Source: Zoogloeaceae bacterium (GTDB lineage: Bacteria > Pseudomonadota > Gammaproteobacteria > Burkholderiales > Rhodocyclaceae). From it: a DNA stretch of 64,000 nt. A program made the position numbers and the translations under genes. The notes beneath the pieces are model-generated. The model made no database searches. It was not told the origin of the DNA and was given only the letters and a program-made list of their open reading frames with translations. The DNA is taken from assembly GCA_024235655.1 (NCBI GenBank), contig JACKLY010000001.1:186001-250000 (forward strand), written 5' to 3'. Below are positions 18,224 through 27,071 of this stretch, in pieces. Positions within the stretch are counted from its first letter, which is position 1, and each line of letters begins with the position of its first letter.

Positions 18224-19060
18224 CTATCTTAGACGATCCAGAATCCCTTCTAACTGATCCAGATCAGAAAATTCGATCATCAACTTGCCGGCGCCTTTTT
18301 TATTGGTCTTGATCGCCACATGTGCGCCAATTGCATCGGCCAGTTCTTCCTGCAGCCGCAGCAGATCGCGGTCGGGCTTGGGCGGCACGCGGGTGGATGG
18401 CGGCGCCATTTCACGCTGCACAAGCCGTTCAGCTTCGCGCACCGACAGACCTTTCTGGGCAATCCGCTGTGCCAGCTGTACCTGCAGCACGGTGGCCAGT
18501 GGCAGCAGGGCACGGGCGTGCCCCATATCGATTTCACCAGCCATCAGCAGATCCTGCACCGGCTGCGCCAGTTGCAGCAGGCGCAACAGATTCGATGCGG
18601 TCGGGCGCGAACGTCCTACCGCATCGGCAGCCTGCTGATGCGTCAAGGCGAACTCATCGACCAGTCGTTGCAGACCGAGCGCTTCTTCCAGCGGGTTCAG
18701 GTTCTCGCGCTGGATGTTCTCGATCAGCGCCATCGCCAGTGCGTTTTCGTCCGGAATATCGCGGATCAGGGTCGGTACTTCGGCCAGACCGGCGAGCTGT
18801 GCGGCACGCCAGCGACGTTCGCCAGCAATGATTTCGTAGTGATCCTGCGCGACCGGGCGCACCAGAATCGGCTGCATCAGGCCCTGAGCCCGGATTGAGG
18901 CGGCCAGCTCTTCCAGCGACGCCTTGTCCATCTGCGTCCGTGGCTGGTACTTGCCCGGCTGCAAGGCCGTCACCGGCAACGAGCGCTGGACTTCCTTCTT
19001 TGACGATTCATCACCGGCAAGCAAGGCATCCAAGCCGCGACCGAGTCCCTTCAGTTTCAT
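18224..19060 (-). CDS. parB: Chromosome partitioning protein ParB (CTPase, parS-binding)
   Basis: Centromere-binding protein of the ParABS system. 278 aa. The N-terminus KGLGRGLDALL matches the ParA-stimulating region; box I is LQPGKYQPRTQ; box II GERRWRAAQLAGL is the CTP-binding motif; the HTH that reads parS follows (ALTHQQAADAVGRSRPTASNLLRLLQL); the C-terminal dimerisation domain is FSDLDQLEGILDRLR. Its start overlaps the parA stop by ATGA. Its likely binding sites are the two parS elements at 44568 and 51537. Confidence 0.97.
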   Translation of the reverse strand: MKLKGLGRGLDALLAGDESSKKEVQRSLPVTALQPGKYQPRTQMDKASLEELAASIRAQGLMQPILVRPVAQDHYEIIAGERRWRAAQLAGLAEVPTLIRDIPDENALAMALIENIQRENLNPLEEALGLQRLVDEFALTHQQAADAVGRSRPTASNLLRLLQLAQPVQDLLMAGEIDMGHARALLPLATVLQVQLAQRIAQKGLSVREAERLVQREMAPPSTRVPPKPDRDLLRLQEELADAIGAHVAIKTNKKGAGKLMIEFSDLDQLEGILDRLR

Positions 19061-19857
19061 GCCAAAGCTCCCTGTTCTTCTGCCTGCAGCAATTTGCCGT
19101 CACGGCGATCCAGCATTTCCTGCGCCAGTTGCAGATAGGCCTGCGCACCTTTCGACTGCCGGTCGAAGGCAATCACCGGCTTGCCGTACGACGGCGCTTC
19201 TGCCAGACGGACATTGCGCGGGATGATGCTCTGATAGACCTTGCCCCCGAAATGGCTTTCCAGCTCTGCTGAAACCTGTTGCATCAACGTCATGCGCGGG
19301 TCGAACATGGTGCGCAGCAGACCTTCGATCTGCAGCACCGAATTGAGGTTGGCGCGCACCTTTCTGAGCGTTGTCACCAGATCGGTCAGCCCTTCCAGTG
19401 CGTAGTACTCGCACTGCATCGGGATCATCACTGCCTCAGCCGCCACCAGACCGTTTACCGTCAGCATGTTCAATGCCGGCGGACAATCCATCAGGATGAA
19501 GTCGTACTGATCGCCCGCCGCATGCAGGGCGTCGCGAAGCCGGTATTCCCTGTTCTCGATTTCGATCAACTCGACCTCGGCGCCGGCCAACTCGCGGTTG
19601 GCGGGCAGGATATCGAAGCCGAACTCGGTGCGTATGCGCGATTGTTCCAGTGTCGAACGACCGATCAGTATCTGGTACACCGTCGGCAGCGCCTCGCGCT
19701 TCATCACACCACAACCTGTGGTTGCGTTGCCCTGCGGGTCAAGGTCGATCATCAGCACGCGTTGGCCCAGCGCCGCCAGACTCGCCGAAAGGTTCACGGC
19801 GGTGGTGGTCTTGCCCACCCCGCCCTTCTGATTGGTCACTGCCAGAATCTTGGCCAC
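19057..19857 (-). CDS. parA: Chromosome partitioning ATPase ParA/Soj
   Basis: Walker-type ATPase that moves ParB-bound origins. 266 aa. The deviant Walker A is KGGVGKTTTAVNL; the switch region is DLDPQGNATTGCG; the later motif is FILMDCPPALNMLT. The start is GTG at 19857: the family begins with A-K-I-L-A-V-T-N-Q-K-G and no in-frame ATG precedes it. It follows rsmG by one base and overlaps parB. Confidence 0.97.
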   Translation of the reverse strand: MAKILAVTNQKGGVGKTTTAVNLSASLAALGQRVLMIDLDPQGNATTGCGVMKREALPTVYQILIGRSTLEQSRIRTEFGFDILPANRELAGAEVELIEIENREYRLRDALHAAGDQYDFILMDCPPALNMLTVNGLVAAEAVMIPMQCEYYALEGLTDLVTTLRKVRANLNSVLQIEGLLRTMFDPRMTLMQQVSAELESHFGGKVYQSIIPRNVRLAEAPSYGKPVIAFDRQSKGAQAYLQLAQEMLDRRDGKLLQAEEQGALA

Positions 19858-19858
19858 G

Positions 19859-20491
19859 TCATTGCCCCCTGATCACTACCAGATGGCGTTCGCCATCCAC
19901 ACCCGGCACGTCGAGTTCATGCACTGCCGCTATCGAAATGCCGGACTCCCCGGCCAGAAGTTTAGCCATTTCCGCCTCCGGGCGTTGCCCTTTCATTGCC
20001 AGCCAGCTGCCTTCCGGCGCCAGCAAATGCCGTGTAAGCCGCACAAAATCAGCCAATTCGGCAAATGCACGCGAGGTAATTGCCGCAAATGGCTTGGCCG
20101 GACGATACTCCTCAACGCGCGCCGTAATCACTTGTACATTTTTCAGACCCAACTCGATTGCCGCCTGCTGCAGAAAGGCTGTTTTCTTGCTGTTGCTGTC
20201 AAGCAGGGTCACCGCCAGTTGTGGACGCGCAATGGCCAGCAGGATACCTGGCTGCCCACCACCGCTGCCGACATCGAGCAGATTTTCTGCCGATACATAG
20301 GGCAGAATTGCCAGCGAATCGAGCAGGTGATAGCTGACTGCCCGCGCCGGGTCACGCAGTGCTGTCAGGCTGAAGGTCCGGTTCCATTTTTCAAGAAAAA
20401 CGGCGTAGGCCAGCAACGTTTCCTGCACATCAGCCGACAGGTCAATGCCAAGTACCTGCAGCCCGTTGGCCAGTTGCTCCTGCCGCGTCAT
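19859..20491 (-). CDS. rsmG: 16S rRNA (guanine527-N7)-methyltransferase RsmG
   Basis: SAM-dependent methyltransferase of 16S rRNA G527 (GidB). 210 aa. Visible are the KWNRTFSLTALRD segment, the HLLDSLAILPY motif and the SAM loop DVGSGGGQPGI. Its start overlaps the mnmG stop by ATGA, so the two tRNA/rRNA modification genes are coupled, as in most proteobacteria. Confidence 0.97.
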   Translation of the reverse strand: MTRQEQLANGLQVLGIDLSADVQETLLAYAVFLEKWNRTFSLTALRDPARAVSYHLLDSLAILPYVSAENLLDVGSGGGQPGILLAIARPQLAVTLLDSNSKKTAFLQQAAIELGLKNVQVITARVEEYRPAKPFAAITSRAFAELADFVRLTRHLLAPEGSWLAMKGQRPEAEMAKLLAGESGISIAAVHELDVPGVDGERHLVVIRGQ

Positions 20492-22386
20492 GCGCGCCGT
20501 GGCTCACGCGAAGCAGTTCGCTTCAGATGCACCAGCAGCAGGGAAATCGCTGCCGGGGTAATCCCCTGGATGCGGGACGCTTGTCCCAGCGTTTGTGGCT
20601 TATGTTGGGACAGTTTCTGCTGCACTTCCTTCGACAGCCCCGGCACGGTGGCGTAATCTAAGCCTTCCGGCAGCACGGTTTCCTCGTGTGCCAGGCTGCG
20701 CGCCACTTCATCCTGCTGACGGTCGATGTAACCCTGATACTTGGCCTGAATTTCGATCTGTTCGATCACCAGCGGATCAGAGATCGCCACCTCGCCAGCC
20801 GCCCCCGGCAGGGTCATCAGTGTCGTGTAGCTGACATCGGGCCGGCGCAGCAGATCAAACAGCGTGTATTCGCGCTCGATACCCTTGCCCAGCACGCGCT
20901 CGGCGTCGGCGGGTGGCAGCGTTTGTGGCCGTACCCAAGCAGCCTTCAGGCGTTGCTGCTCGGCGGCAATGGCATCCCGCTTGCGGTTGAAGGCAGTCCA
21001 GCGCGTATCGTCGACCAGCCCCAACTCGCGCCCCTGTTCGGTCAGGCGCAGATCTGCGTTGTCCTCGCGCAGGCTGAGGCGGTATTCGGCACGGCTGGTG
21101 AACATGCGATACGGCTCGGAGACGCCGCGTGTGATCAGGTCGTCGACCAGCACGCCAAGGTAGGCCTCGTCTCGGCGCGGGCTCCAGGCAGCGCGCTCTT
21201 GCACATACAACGCAGCGTTGGCGCCTGCGAGCAGGCCCTGAGCGGCGGCTTCCTCATAGCCGGTGGTGCCGTTGATCTGGCCGGCGAAAAACAGGCCGCG
21301 GATGGCTTTCGTTTCAAACGAGGATTTCAGCCCGCGCGGGTCGAAGTAGTCGTACTCGATGGCGTAGCCGGGACGCAGGATGTGGCAGTTCTCCATGCCG
21401 CGGATCGAACGCACGATCTGCAGTTGCACATCGAACGGCAGCGAGGTCGAAATCCCGTTCGGGTAGATCTCGTGCGTCGTCAGACCTTCCGGCTCGAGAA
21501 AGATGTTATGGCTGTCCTTCGAGGCGAAGCGGTGGATCTTGTCCTCGATCGAAGGGCAGTAGCGTGGCCCGACCCCTTCGATCACACCGGTGTACATCGG
21601 TGATCGATCGAGGTTATCGCGGATGATCTGGTGGGTACGCTCGTTGGTGCTGGTCACCCAGCAGGGCAACTGCTTCGGGTGCTGACTGGCGGCGCCCAGA
21701 TAGGAAAAGACCGGCAGGGGGTCATCGGAGTGCTGCTCTTCCATCACCGAAAAATCGATGGTCTTGCCATCAAGCCGCGGCGGCGTGCCGGTTTTCAGGC
21801 GGCCCACCGGTAATTGCAATTCGCGTAGACGCGCGGCCAGCGACACCGAAGGTGGATCACCCATGCGACCACCGGTGTAATTATCCAGGCCGACGTGAAT
21901 CAAGCCATTGAGGAAAGTGCCGGCAGTCAGCACGACAGCACGCGCCTCAAAACGTACGCCGAGTTGCGTCACAGCGCCGGCAATACGATCACCATCCAGA
22001 ATCAGGTCATCACAGGCCTGTGCGAAAACAGTCAGGTTTGGCTGGTTTTCCAGCCGCGTGCGGATCGCCTGCTTGTAGAGCAAGCGGTCGGCCTGTGCAC
22101 GCGTGGCGCGTACGGCAGGACCTTTTGACGAATTGAGGATACGGAACTGGATGCCGGCTTCATCGGTGGCAGCAGCCATTGCCCCACCCAGCGCATCGAC
22201 TTCCTTGACCAGATGCCCTTTACCGATACCGCCAATCGACGGATTGCAGCTCATCGCACCCAGGGTTTCCAGATTGTGCGTGAGCAGCAGCGTACGCTGC
22301 CCCATGCGTGCTGCCGCCAGCGCCGCTTCTGTACCGGCATGACCACCACCGACGACAATCACATCGAATTTTTCTGGATACAGCAT
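20488..22386 (-). CDS. mnmG: tRNA uridine-5-carboxymethylaminomethyl modification enzyme MnmG
   Basis: FAD enzyme that, with MnmE (also in this window at 32-33 kb), modifies wobble U34 of several tRNAs. 632 aa. The dinucleotide motif VVGGGHAGTEAALAAARMG is at the N-terminus; the GidA signatures GPRYCPSIEDKI and the region with GQINGTTGYEEAAAQG are present. The ATG at 22386 is chosen because MLYPEKFDVIVVGGG matches the family start; a TTG four codons upstream is less likely. First gene of the mnmG-rsmG-parA-parB run. Confidence 0.97.
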   Translation of the reverse strand: MLYPEKFDVIVVGGGHAGTEAALAAARMGQRTLLLTHNLETLGAMSCNPSIGGIGKGHLVKEVDALGGAMAAATDEAGIQFRILNSSKGPAVRATRAQADRLLYKQAIRTRLENQPNLTVFAQACDDLILDGDRIAGAVTQLGVRFEARAVVLTAGTFLNGLIHVGLDNYTGGRMGDPPSVSLAARLRELQLPVGRLKTGTPPRLDGKTIDFSVMEEQHSDDPLPVFSYLGAASQHPKQLPCWVTSTNERTHQIIRDNLDRSPMYTGVIEGVGPRYCPSIEDKIHRFASKDSHNIFLEPEGLTTHEIYPNGISTSLPFDVQLQIVRSIRGMENCHILRPGYAIEYDYFDPRGLKSSFETKAIRGLFFAGQINGTTGYEEAAAQGLLAGANAALYVQERAAWSPRRDEAYLGVLVDDLITRGVSEPYRMFTSRAEYRLSLREDNADLRLTEQGRELGLVDDTRWTAFNRKRDAIAAEQQRLKAAWVRPQTLPPADAERVLGKGIEREYTLFDLLRRPDVSYTTLMTLPGAAGEVAISDPLVIEQIEIQAKYQGYIDRQQDEVARSLAHEETVLPEGLDYATVPGLSKEVQQKLSQHKPQTLGQASRIQGITPAAISLLLVHLKRTASREPRRA

Positions 22387-22499
22387 GGGGTCTGGCAACC
22401 TGTTTACTTACCGGGGAAGAACTGCGGGGAAGCGCACGATTCTACGCCAGTTCGCTGAAAACTAACAGGTTTACGGGCTTTGGCCTGCTCTCGGCAGCA

Positions 22500-22518
22500 T
22501 GCCAAACCGGGTTTGGCA
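22500..22518. promoter_or_regulatory. 19-bp palindrome upstream of mnmG
   Basis: TGCCAAACC-G-GGTTTGGCA is a perfect 9-bp inverted repeat around one base, 114 bp upstream of mnmG. It may be an operator or a short hairpin; the tight centre favours a protein-binding palindrome. A likely -10 box (TAGAAT on the minus strand, 22444-22439) lies nearer to the gene. Function is inferred only from symmetry and place. Confidence 0.4.
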
Positions 22519-22539
22519 GTGCAGTTTCCCGCCCCGCTC

Positions 22540-22560
22540 AGCAGCAACAGTATTGCTGCT
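22540..22560 (-). terminator. Hairpin downstream of the fabI operon
   Basis: AGCAGCAA and TTGCTGCT form a perfect 8-bp stem around a 5-base loop, starting 6 bp after the stop of the 90-aa gene. There is no T-run behind it, so it may be a weak or Rho-assisted terminator or an mRNA 3'-end stabiliser. Confidence 0.5.
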
Positions 22561-22566
22561 CAACGC

Positions 22567-22839
22567 TTACTGCTCGTTCTCCAGTGCTTTCCGGGTGATC
22601 TCGGTGTACAGCTGCATCCCTTTTACAACCAGCGACTCATACTCGGGATGCCGATCAATCAACCCCTTGATGACATGGATGTCCTTGCCGATATCGGCAA
22701 GATAGTCCACCTCGAACGCCTCCAGCTTTTCACCCTGGTCAACCTTGGCTTTCATTTCCAGCGCGCGTGGCAAACGCTGGCTGTTAAAGCGATCCAGCAA
22801 GACCTGGATCATCCCTGCATCCTTATCCATAGCAGTCAT
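22567..22839 (-). CDS. Small conserved protein of unknown function, fabI operon
   Basis: A 90-aa, acidic, soluble protein that I do not recognise. It is predicted to be mainly helical (MIQVLLDRFNSQRLPRALEM, EAFEVDYLADIGKDIHVIKG). No cysteine, metal or membrane motif is visible. An AGGAG ribosome site stands 6 bases before the ATG at 22839. It lies 42 bp downstream of fabI and is probably co-transcribed with fabI and the DUF3141 gene. A small partner or regulatory protein of that module is one reading, without direct proof. Confidence 0.7.
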   Translation of the reverse strand: MTAMDKDAGMIQVLLDRFNSQRLPRALEMKAKVDQGEKLEAFEVDYLADIGKDIHVIKGLIDRHPEYESLVVKGMQLYTEITRKALENEQ

Positions 22840-22881
22840 TCATCTCTCCTTTCAATTGCTTGCCATATCCCCGGCAAGTAC

Positions 22882-23670
22882 TTAGCCCATGATATTGACA
22901 CCACCATCCACGTACAGCGTCTCGCCAGTCATGCGGCGGGCGTAGGGGGTAGCAAGAAAGGCGCAGGCAAAGCCGACGTCCATGATGTCGACCAGCTGAC
23001 CCACCGGCGAACGTTCAACCGCAGCGTTAAGCAGCAGGTCAAAATCCTTCAGCCCGGAAGCGGCACGGGTTTTCAGCGGGCCGGGGGAAATGGCATGTAC
23101 GCGGATCTTCTTCTTGCCAAGCTCAAAGGCGAGATAGCGGCAAGCGGCTTCCAGCGCAGCCTTGACCGGCCCCATCACGTTGTAGTTCGGCACCACCTTG
23201 CGCGCACCGTGGTAACTCATTGCGAACATCGTGCCGCCATTTTTCATCAACGGCGTTGCCAGCTTGGCCATGCGGATGAAGGAATGTACAGAAACATCCA
23301 TGGCATAGGCGAATCCATCCGCAGAACAATCGACCAGCTTGCCCTTGATGTCCTCTTTCTTTGCCGAGGCGATGGAGTGCACAATGATGTCGATCTCGCC
23401 CCACTCCTTTTCGATGCGCTTGAATAGCGACTCCATCTCACCCGGCTTGGAAACGTCCAGCGGCTCGAAGATCTTGACATCAACCGCTTCAGCCAGGGGG
23501 GCGACATGCGGCTTTGCTTTCTCGTTGAGGTAGGTGATCGCCACCTCGACACCCAGTTCGTGGAAAGCGCGGGCACAGCCATACGCAATCGAGTCCTGGT
23601 TAGCGATGCCGACAATCAGCGCCTTCTTGCCTTTCAGTGGGGAGGGACGGAGTTTATTTTTTTTGCTCAT
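22882..23670 (-). CDS. fabI: Enoyl-[acyl-carrier-protein] reductase FabI-type (NADH)
   Basis: Short-chain dehydrogenase that reduces enoyl-ACP in the last step of each fatty-acid elongation round. 262 aa. The N-terminal nucleotide loop is GIANQDSIAYGCARAF. The FabI active site is seen as Tyr153 (SYHGARKVVPNYN), Tyr163 and Lys170 (YNVMGPVK, the Y-x6-K pattern). The C-terminal GETLYVDGGVNIMG is typical. It follows the DUF3141 gene by 16 bp. The SYHGARK segment replaces the common SYLGAER, so this could be a second, pathway-specific FabI paralogue rather than the housekeeping enzyme. Confidence 0.9.
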   Translation of the reverse strand: MSKKNKLRPSPLKGKKALIVGIANQDSIAYGCARAFHELGVEVAITYLNEKAKPHVAPLAEAVDVKIFEPLDVSKPGEMESLFKRIEKEWGEIDIIVHSIASAKKEDIKGKLVDCSADGFAYAMDVSVHSFIRMAKLATPLMKNGGTMFAMSYHGARKVVPNYNVMGPVKAALEAACRYLAFELGKKKIRVHAISPGPLKTRAASGLKDFDLLLNAAVERSPVGQLVDIMDVGFACAFLATPYARRMTGETLYVDGGVNIMG

Positions 23671-23686
23671 GGCTTTCTCTTTCTAC

Positions 23687-26098
23687 TCAGTGTTTCTTTA
23701 AGGATGCCTTGGATTTTACGGCCGCAGCCTTCACTGTAGCGGCCTTTTTCTTTGCTGCAGGCTGGCGGGGCGACTGCGATGCCAGTGCTGGCACGCTATT
23801 TCCCCCGGTTGGCGCCTGATAACCCAGCACTGCCGAGATACGCTCCATCGCCAGCCGCTGCTCAGGGGTCGGCTCCATCTGTTGAATCCGGCGATCGCTC
23901 AAGACCGCATCAAGCAAGGCACCCATGCGGGCCCGATCTGCCGGATCGGACAGCAGGGTGGGCAGGCTGGCAATGGCTTTTTCAGGCTCGAAGCGCACGA
24001 TGATTTCCTGCTGGCCACGGATGCGACGCAATTCATCACTGCGCACATTCGGCAGCAGATCCTTCAATTCACCGATAAGCTCGGCACGCATTTCCAGGCG
24101 TGTCAGCGGCATCGGTTCTCCATTGCGCTGCAACAGAAACGCAATACGGGTAGCCGCTTCGTTGAAGCCCCCCTGGGTCAATTGAGACAGGGCCTGCTGC
24201 ACCACCGGCAAGGCTCGCGGCTCAACCACCGGTTCGATGTCCGGCTTGTGACTGCTGTTGATATGCCGGAGTGAAAGCATGTTGCCGTAGATTTCGAAGA
24301 AGGCTGCTTCGCTCATGGCGTTGCTGACGTCGCGGTAGAAATCGAGGCTGGCGCTGATGAACTCGGCGCCCATGGTTTCCAGCTCACGCCACGGATGCTG
24401 CTTGTCCAGCGGCTTGCGCATCCCCTGCGCCATGCCGGCGGCAGGTGCCAGCCAGTTGAGCCAGGGATTGATGTCGGAGAAGGCCCAGCGCTGGAAGCGC
24501 AGAGGGTGGAAATCACGCGCCAGTTTGGCGGTGAATTCGTTGGACATCATCTGCACAAAGGGCTGGGCAAACAGTTCGTAGGCATGCTGATTGAAGCTGG
24601 AAACCTCGCTGACCACTTCGAATGGCTTTTCGTCCCTGCGCTGGAAGGTATTAAGTCGTGCCATCACATCTTCCAGGCGTTCCTCGACGAACTCGACTTC
24701 GTAGGACTCTTCGCCATTGCGACTGGTGACAGTGGTGATGTTCATGCCATACAGGCCGGGTGGCAGCGCCTCGATCGACTTCATCACCGAAATGATCTGG
24801 CTGTGCTCCTTCCTGGCAACGGCTCCGGAAACGAAGATGCCGAGATGACCGACATCCTCGTGCAGCAGGCCGACGATGACCTGGCCATTCGCCTTGATTT
24901 CCTCGGTTGATCCGTAAACATCGGCAACCCAGTTGAAAGCCTGTTCCGGCGGTGTGATGTTGTCGCCCATCGAGGCAAACAGGATGATCGGCACCCGGAT
25001 CTCGCGCAGGTCGAAGAAACGCCCGGATTTCGACTTGACTCCCCCTGTCCACAACTTGTTGCCGACAAACAGGTTTTGCGTGATCCACTCGATCTCTTCC
25101 CTGTTCATCAGGAAGAAACCGCCCCACCAGCGTTCGAATTCCAGGAAACGGGCCGGCTCCGTGTCGGCATTGGCAAACACGTGGTAATACTTGCCCCACA
25201 GGGTATTGGCCGGGTTCTGATTTTCGAAGTTATGAACCAGCCAGGCACCGTCGAAGATGCCGTTGGACAGGTCCGAAACGTATGAAGACAGCCAGGTGCC
25301 ACCGAGCAGGCCGCCCGCATAGCGCATCGGGTTATCGTTGTCGCCCTCTTCCCATGCGCCGCCCCAGTAGGACATCGGCGCACCGTTGATGACAATCGGG
25401 CCGGTATCTTCCGGGCCGGACGCAGCCAGCATCATTGCCGCCCAGCCCCCCTGGCAGTTGCCGACAATCGCCGGCTTGGGGCTGTCAGGGTGCAATTCGC
25501 GTACTTTCTTGACGAAGACCGATTCCGCTGCGCAGACATCGAGCAGGGTCTGCCCCGGTTCTGGCTCAGGAAAAAACGTCACGAAATAAACCGGATGCCC
25601 ATCGCGCAGGGCGACGCCGATTTCGGAATCATCCTTGAACCCCCCGATGCCCGGCCCATGGCCGGCACGCGGGTCAATGACCAGATAGGGGCGCCGCTTG
25701 GCATCGACCTTCACCCCCTTGGGTGGCACGATACGCAGCAAGGCGTAATTGACCGGCTGCTCGAAAGTACGCGCATCGACAATCATCTCGTAGTCGAAAT
25801 GCAGTACCGGCGGCAACCCGGCCCGCTGATGGGCAACAAACTGGTTGCCGCGCTGGCGCAGGGTGTCCCAGAAAATCAGCGCCCGCTGTGCAATATCGGC
25901 CAGATAATCCCCGCCAGAAGCACCAAGGTTGGCCATTTTCGCCGGCGAACTGGCCAGCGGGGCAATGTGTTCGCCAAAGGCTTCCTGCAGACGTGCGTTG
26001 TAGCGTTCACGCGCACCGTCGACACGCTTGCGAAGAAGTTTTGCAATCTGCTGCTGAAGCTTGCTTCCTTGTGCCAGTTGTTCTGTCAATTGGTTCAT
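23687..26098 (-). CDS. DUF3141 protein: PHA-synthase-like alpha/beta hydrolase with Lys/Ala tail
   Basis: 803-aa cytoplasmic protein of the DUF3141 family, related to class I polyhydroxyalkanoate synthases. A PhaC-like triad can be read: Cys215 in a lipase-like box GNCQGG, Asp379 in SMGDNITPP and His418 in EDVGHLGIF. The N-terminal ~100 residues are helical; residues ~530-770 have no assignment; the last ~25 are Lys/Ala-rich (AAKKKAATVKAAAVKSK), like histone-H1-type tails. The ATG at 26098 follows an AGGAAGTGAG-type ribosome site; a longer frame to 26191 is not supported. First gene of an operon with fabI and the 90-aa gene. Substrate unknown: a Cys-type acyltransferase or esterase is the inference. 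Confidence 0.9.
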   Translation of the reverse strand: MNQLTEQLAQGSKLQQQIAKLLRKRVDGARERYNARLQEAFGEHIAPLASSPAKMANLGASGGDYLADIAQRALIFWDTLRQRGNQFVAHQRAGLPPVLHFDYEMIVDARTFEQPVNYALLRIVPPKGVKVDAKRRPYLVIDPRAGHGPGIGGFKDDSEIGVALRDGHPVYFVTFFPEPEPGQTLLDVCAAESVFVKKVRELHPDSPKPAIVGNCQGGWAAMMLAASGPEDTGPIVINGAPMSYWGGAWEEGDNDNPMRYAGGLLGGTWLSSYVSDLSNGIFDGAWLVHNFENQNPANTLWGKYYHVFANADTEPARFLEFERWWGGFFLMNREEIEWITQNLFVGNKLWTGGVKSKSGRFFDLREIRVPIILFASMGDNITPPEQAFNWVADVYGSTEEIKANGQVIVGLLHEDVGHLGIFVSGAVARKEHSQIISVMKSIEALPPGLYGMNITTVTSRNGEESYEVEFVEERLEDVMARLNTFQRRDEKPFEVVSEVSSFNQHAYELFAQPFVQMMSNEFTAKLARDFHPLRFQRWAFSDINPWLNWLAPAAGMAQGMRKPLDKQHPWRELETMGAEFISASLDFYRDVSNAMSEAAFFEIYGNMLSLRHINSSHKPDIEPVVEPRALPVVQQALSQLTQGGFNEAATRIAFLLQRNGEPMPLTRLEMRAELIGELKDLLPNVRSDELRRIRGQQEIIVRFEPEKAIASLPTLLSDPADRARMGALLDAVLSDRRIQQMEPTPEQRLAMERISAVLGYQAPTGGNSVPALASQSPRQPAAKKKAATVKAAAVKSKASLKKH

Positions 26099-26259
26099 TC
26101 TCACTTCCTTGAATAGCCAGCACGCTCTGCAAATACTGCAACTACATGACAATAGTATACCGCCACCCCACTGGACCCATTGGCGCATCACGAAAATTGT
26201 AAGTTCAGCCGCATTCCGCTTTTGTTATGCTGGGATGACACCCACCCGTACATATATCA

Positions 26260-26973
26260 ATGACCGGCATGCAGACACGCAGGCTTTTCCTCAACCGCCT
26301 AGACCCGGCCCCCGAATCGCATGACGTCGTGGTCGCCATCGATGTACTGCGCTCCTTCACCACGGCGGCCTACGCCATTGCCGCCGGGGCTTCAGCCATT
26401 TACCCAGTGGATACGGTGGCTGGAGCCATTCATTTGGGCAAGGTATTGCCGGATGCGCTAAGCACTGGCGCCATTGCCGGCGGCGACCCAATCCCCGGTT
26501 TTGATTTTGGCAACTCGCCAACGGCCCTTGCCGCAACGCAACTCAACGGCCAGGCGCTGATTCAATGCACGGCTGCCGGTGTTCGCGGGCTGAGCCGCTT
26601 TACCCATGCCCGCGCCCTGTTTGCCGGCTCGCTGGTCTGTGCGCAAGCGACAGCCCGCGCCATTCTCTCCCTGCAACCCGATGAGGTCGTTTTCCTGATA
26701 ACCGGCGAGTGGGTGGATCGGGATGGCGACGAGGACATCTGCTGCGCCGATTATCTGGAGGCACTGCTGCGCGGTGAAACACCCGACCCGACCCCGTTCG
26801 AAGCGCGTGTGCGCCATTCGGATTTCGGCCGGCGCTTCACTGCCGGCACCAACCCAAACTTGCCGTTGAGCGACCTTGATTTGTGCGCACAAGCCGATCG
26901 CTTCGACTTTTCGCTGCGCGCCCGCCGGGAAAACGGGCGTCTGGTTTTGCTGCCGGAAACCGTTACCAGCTAG
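26260..26973 (+). CDS. 2-phosphosulfolactate phosphatase family protein (ComB-like)
   Basis: 237-aa Mg2+-dependent phosphatase of the ComB family, whose founding member makes sulfolactate in coenzyme M synthesis. Family motifs: VVAIDVLRSFTTAAYAIAAGA, the GNSP segment near residue 87 (FDFGNSPTAL), and GEWVDRDGDEDICCADYLEALL. Coenzyme M is not expected here, so the real substrate is probably another phosphate ester. The start at 26260 has no clear ribosome site; ATG 26269 is an alternative. Divergent from the DUF3141 gene over 161 bp. Confidence 0.85.
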   Translation: MTGMQTRRLFLNRLDPAPESHDVVVAIDVLRSFTTAAYAIAAGASAIYPVDTVAGAIHLGKVLPDALSTGAIAGGDPIPGFDFGNSPTALAATQLNGQALIQCTAAGVRGLSRFTHARALFAGSLVCAQATARAILSLQPDEVVFLITGEWVDRDGDEDICCADYLEALLRGETPDPTPFEARVRHSDFGRRFTAGTNPNLPLSDLDLCAQADRFDFSLRARRENGRLVLLPETVTS

Positions 26974-27071
26974 CCTCCGGCCGGAAACTATGAAAATTAC
27001 GCCAAATTCTGATTGTCGCAATTTGGCGCCAGCCAGCACTACGACTGAAGGTAGTAAAAAAACATTGTAAA

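Noticed and set aside
25172..25190. Further parS-like CACGTG element within the DUF3141 gene
   Set aside because: Only the six-base core and a few flanking bases agree; several other CACGTG words in the window are equally poor.
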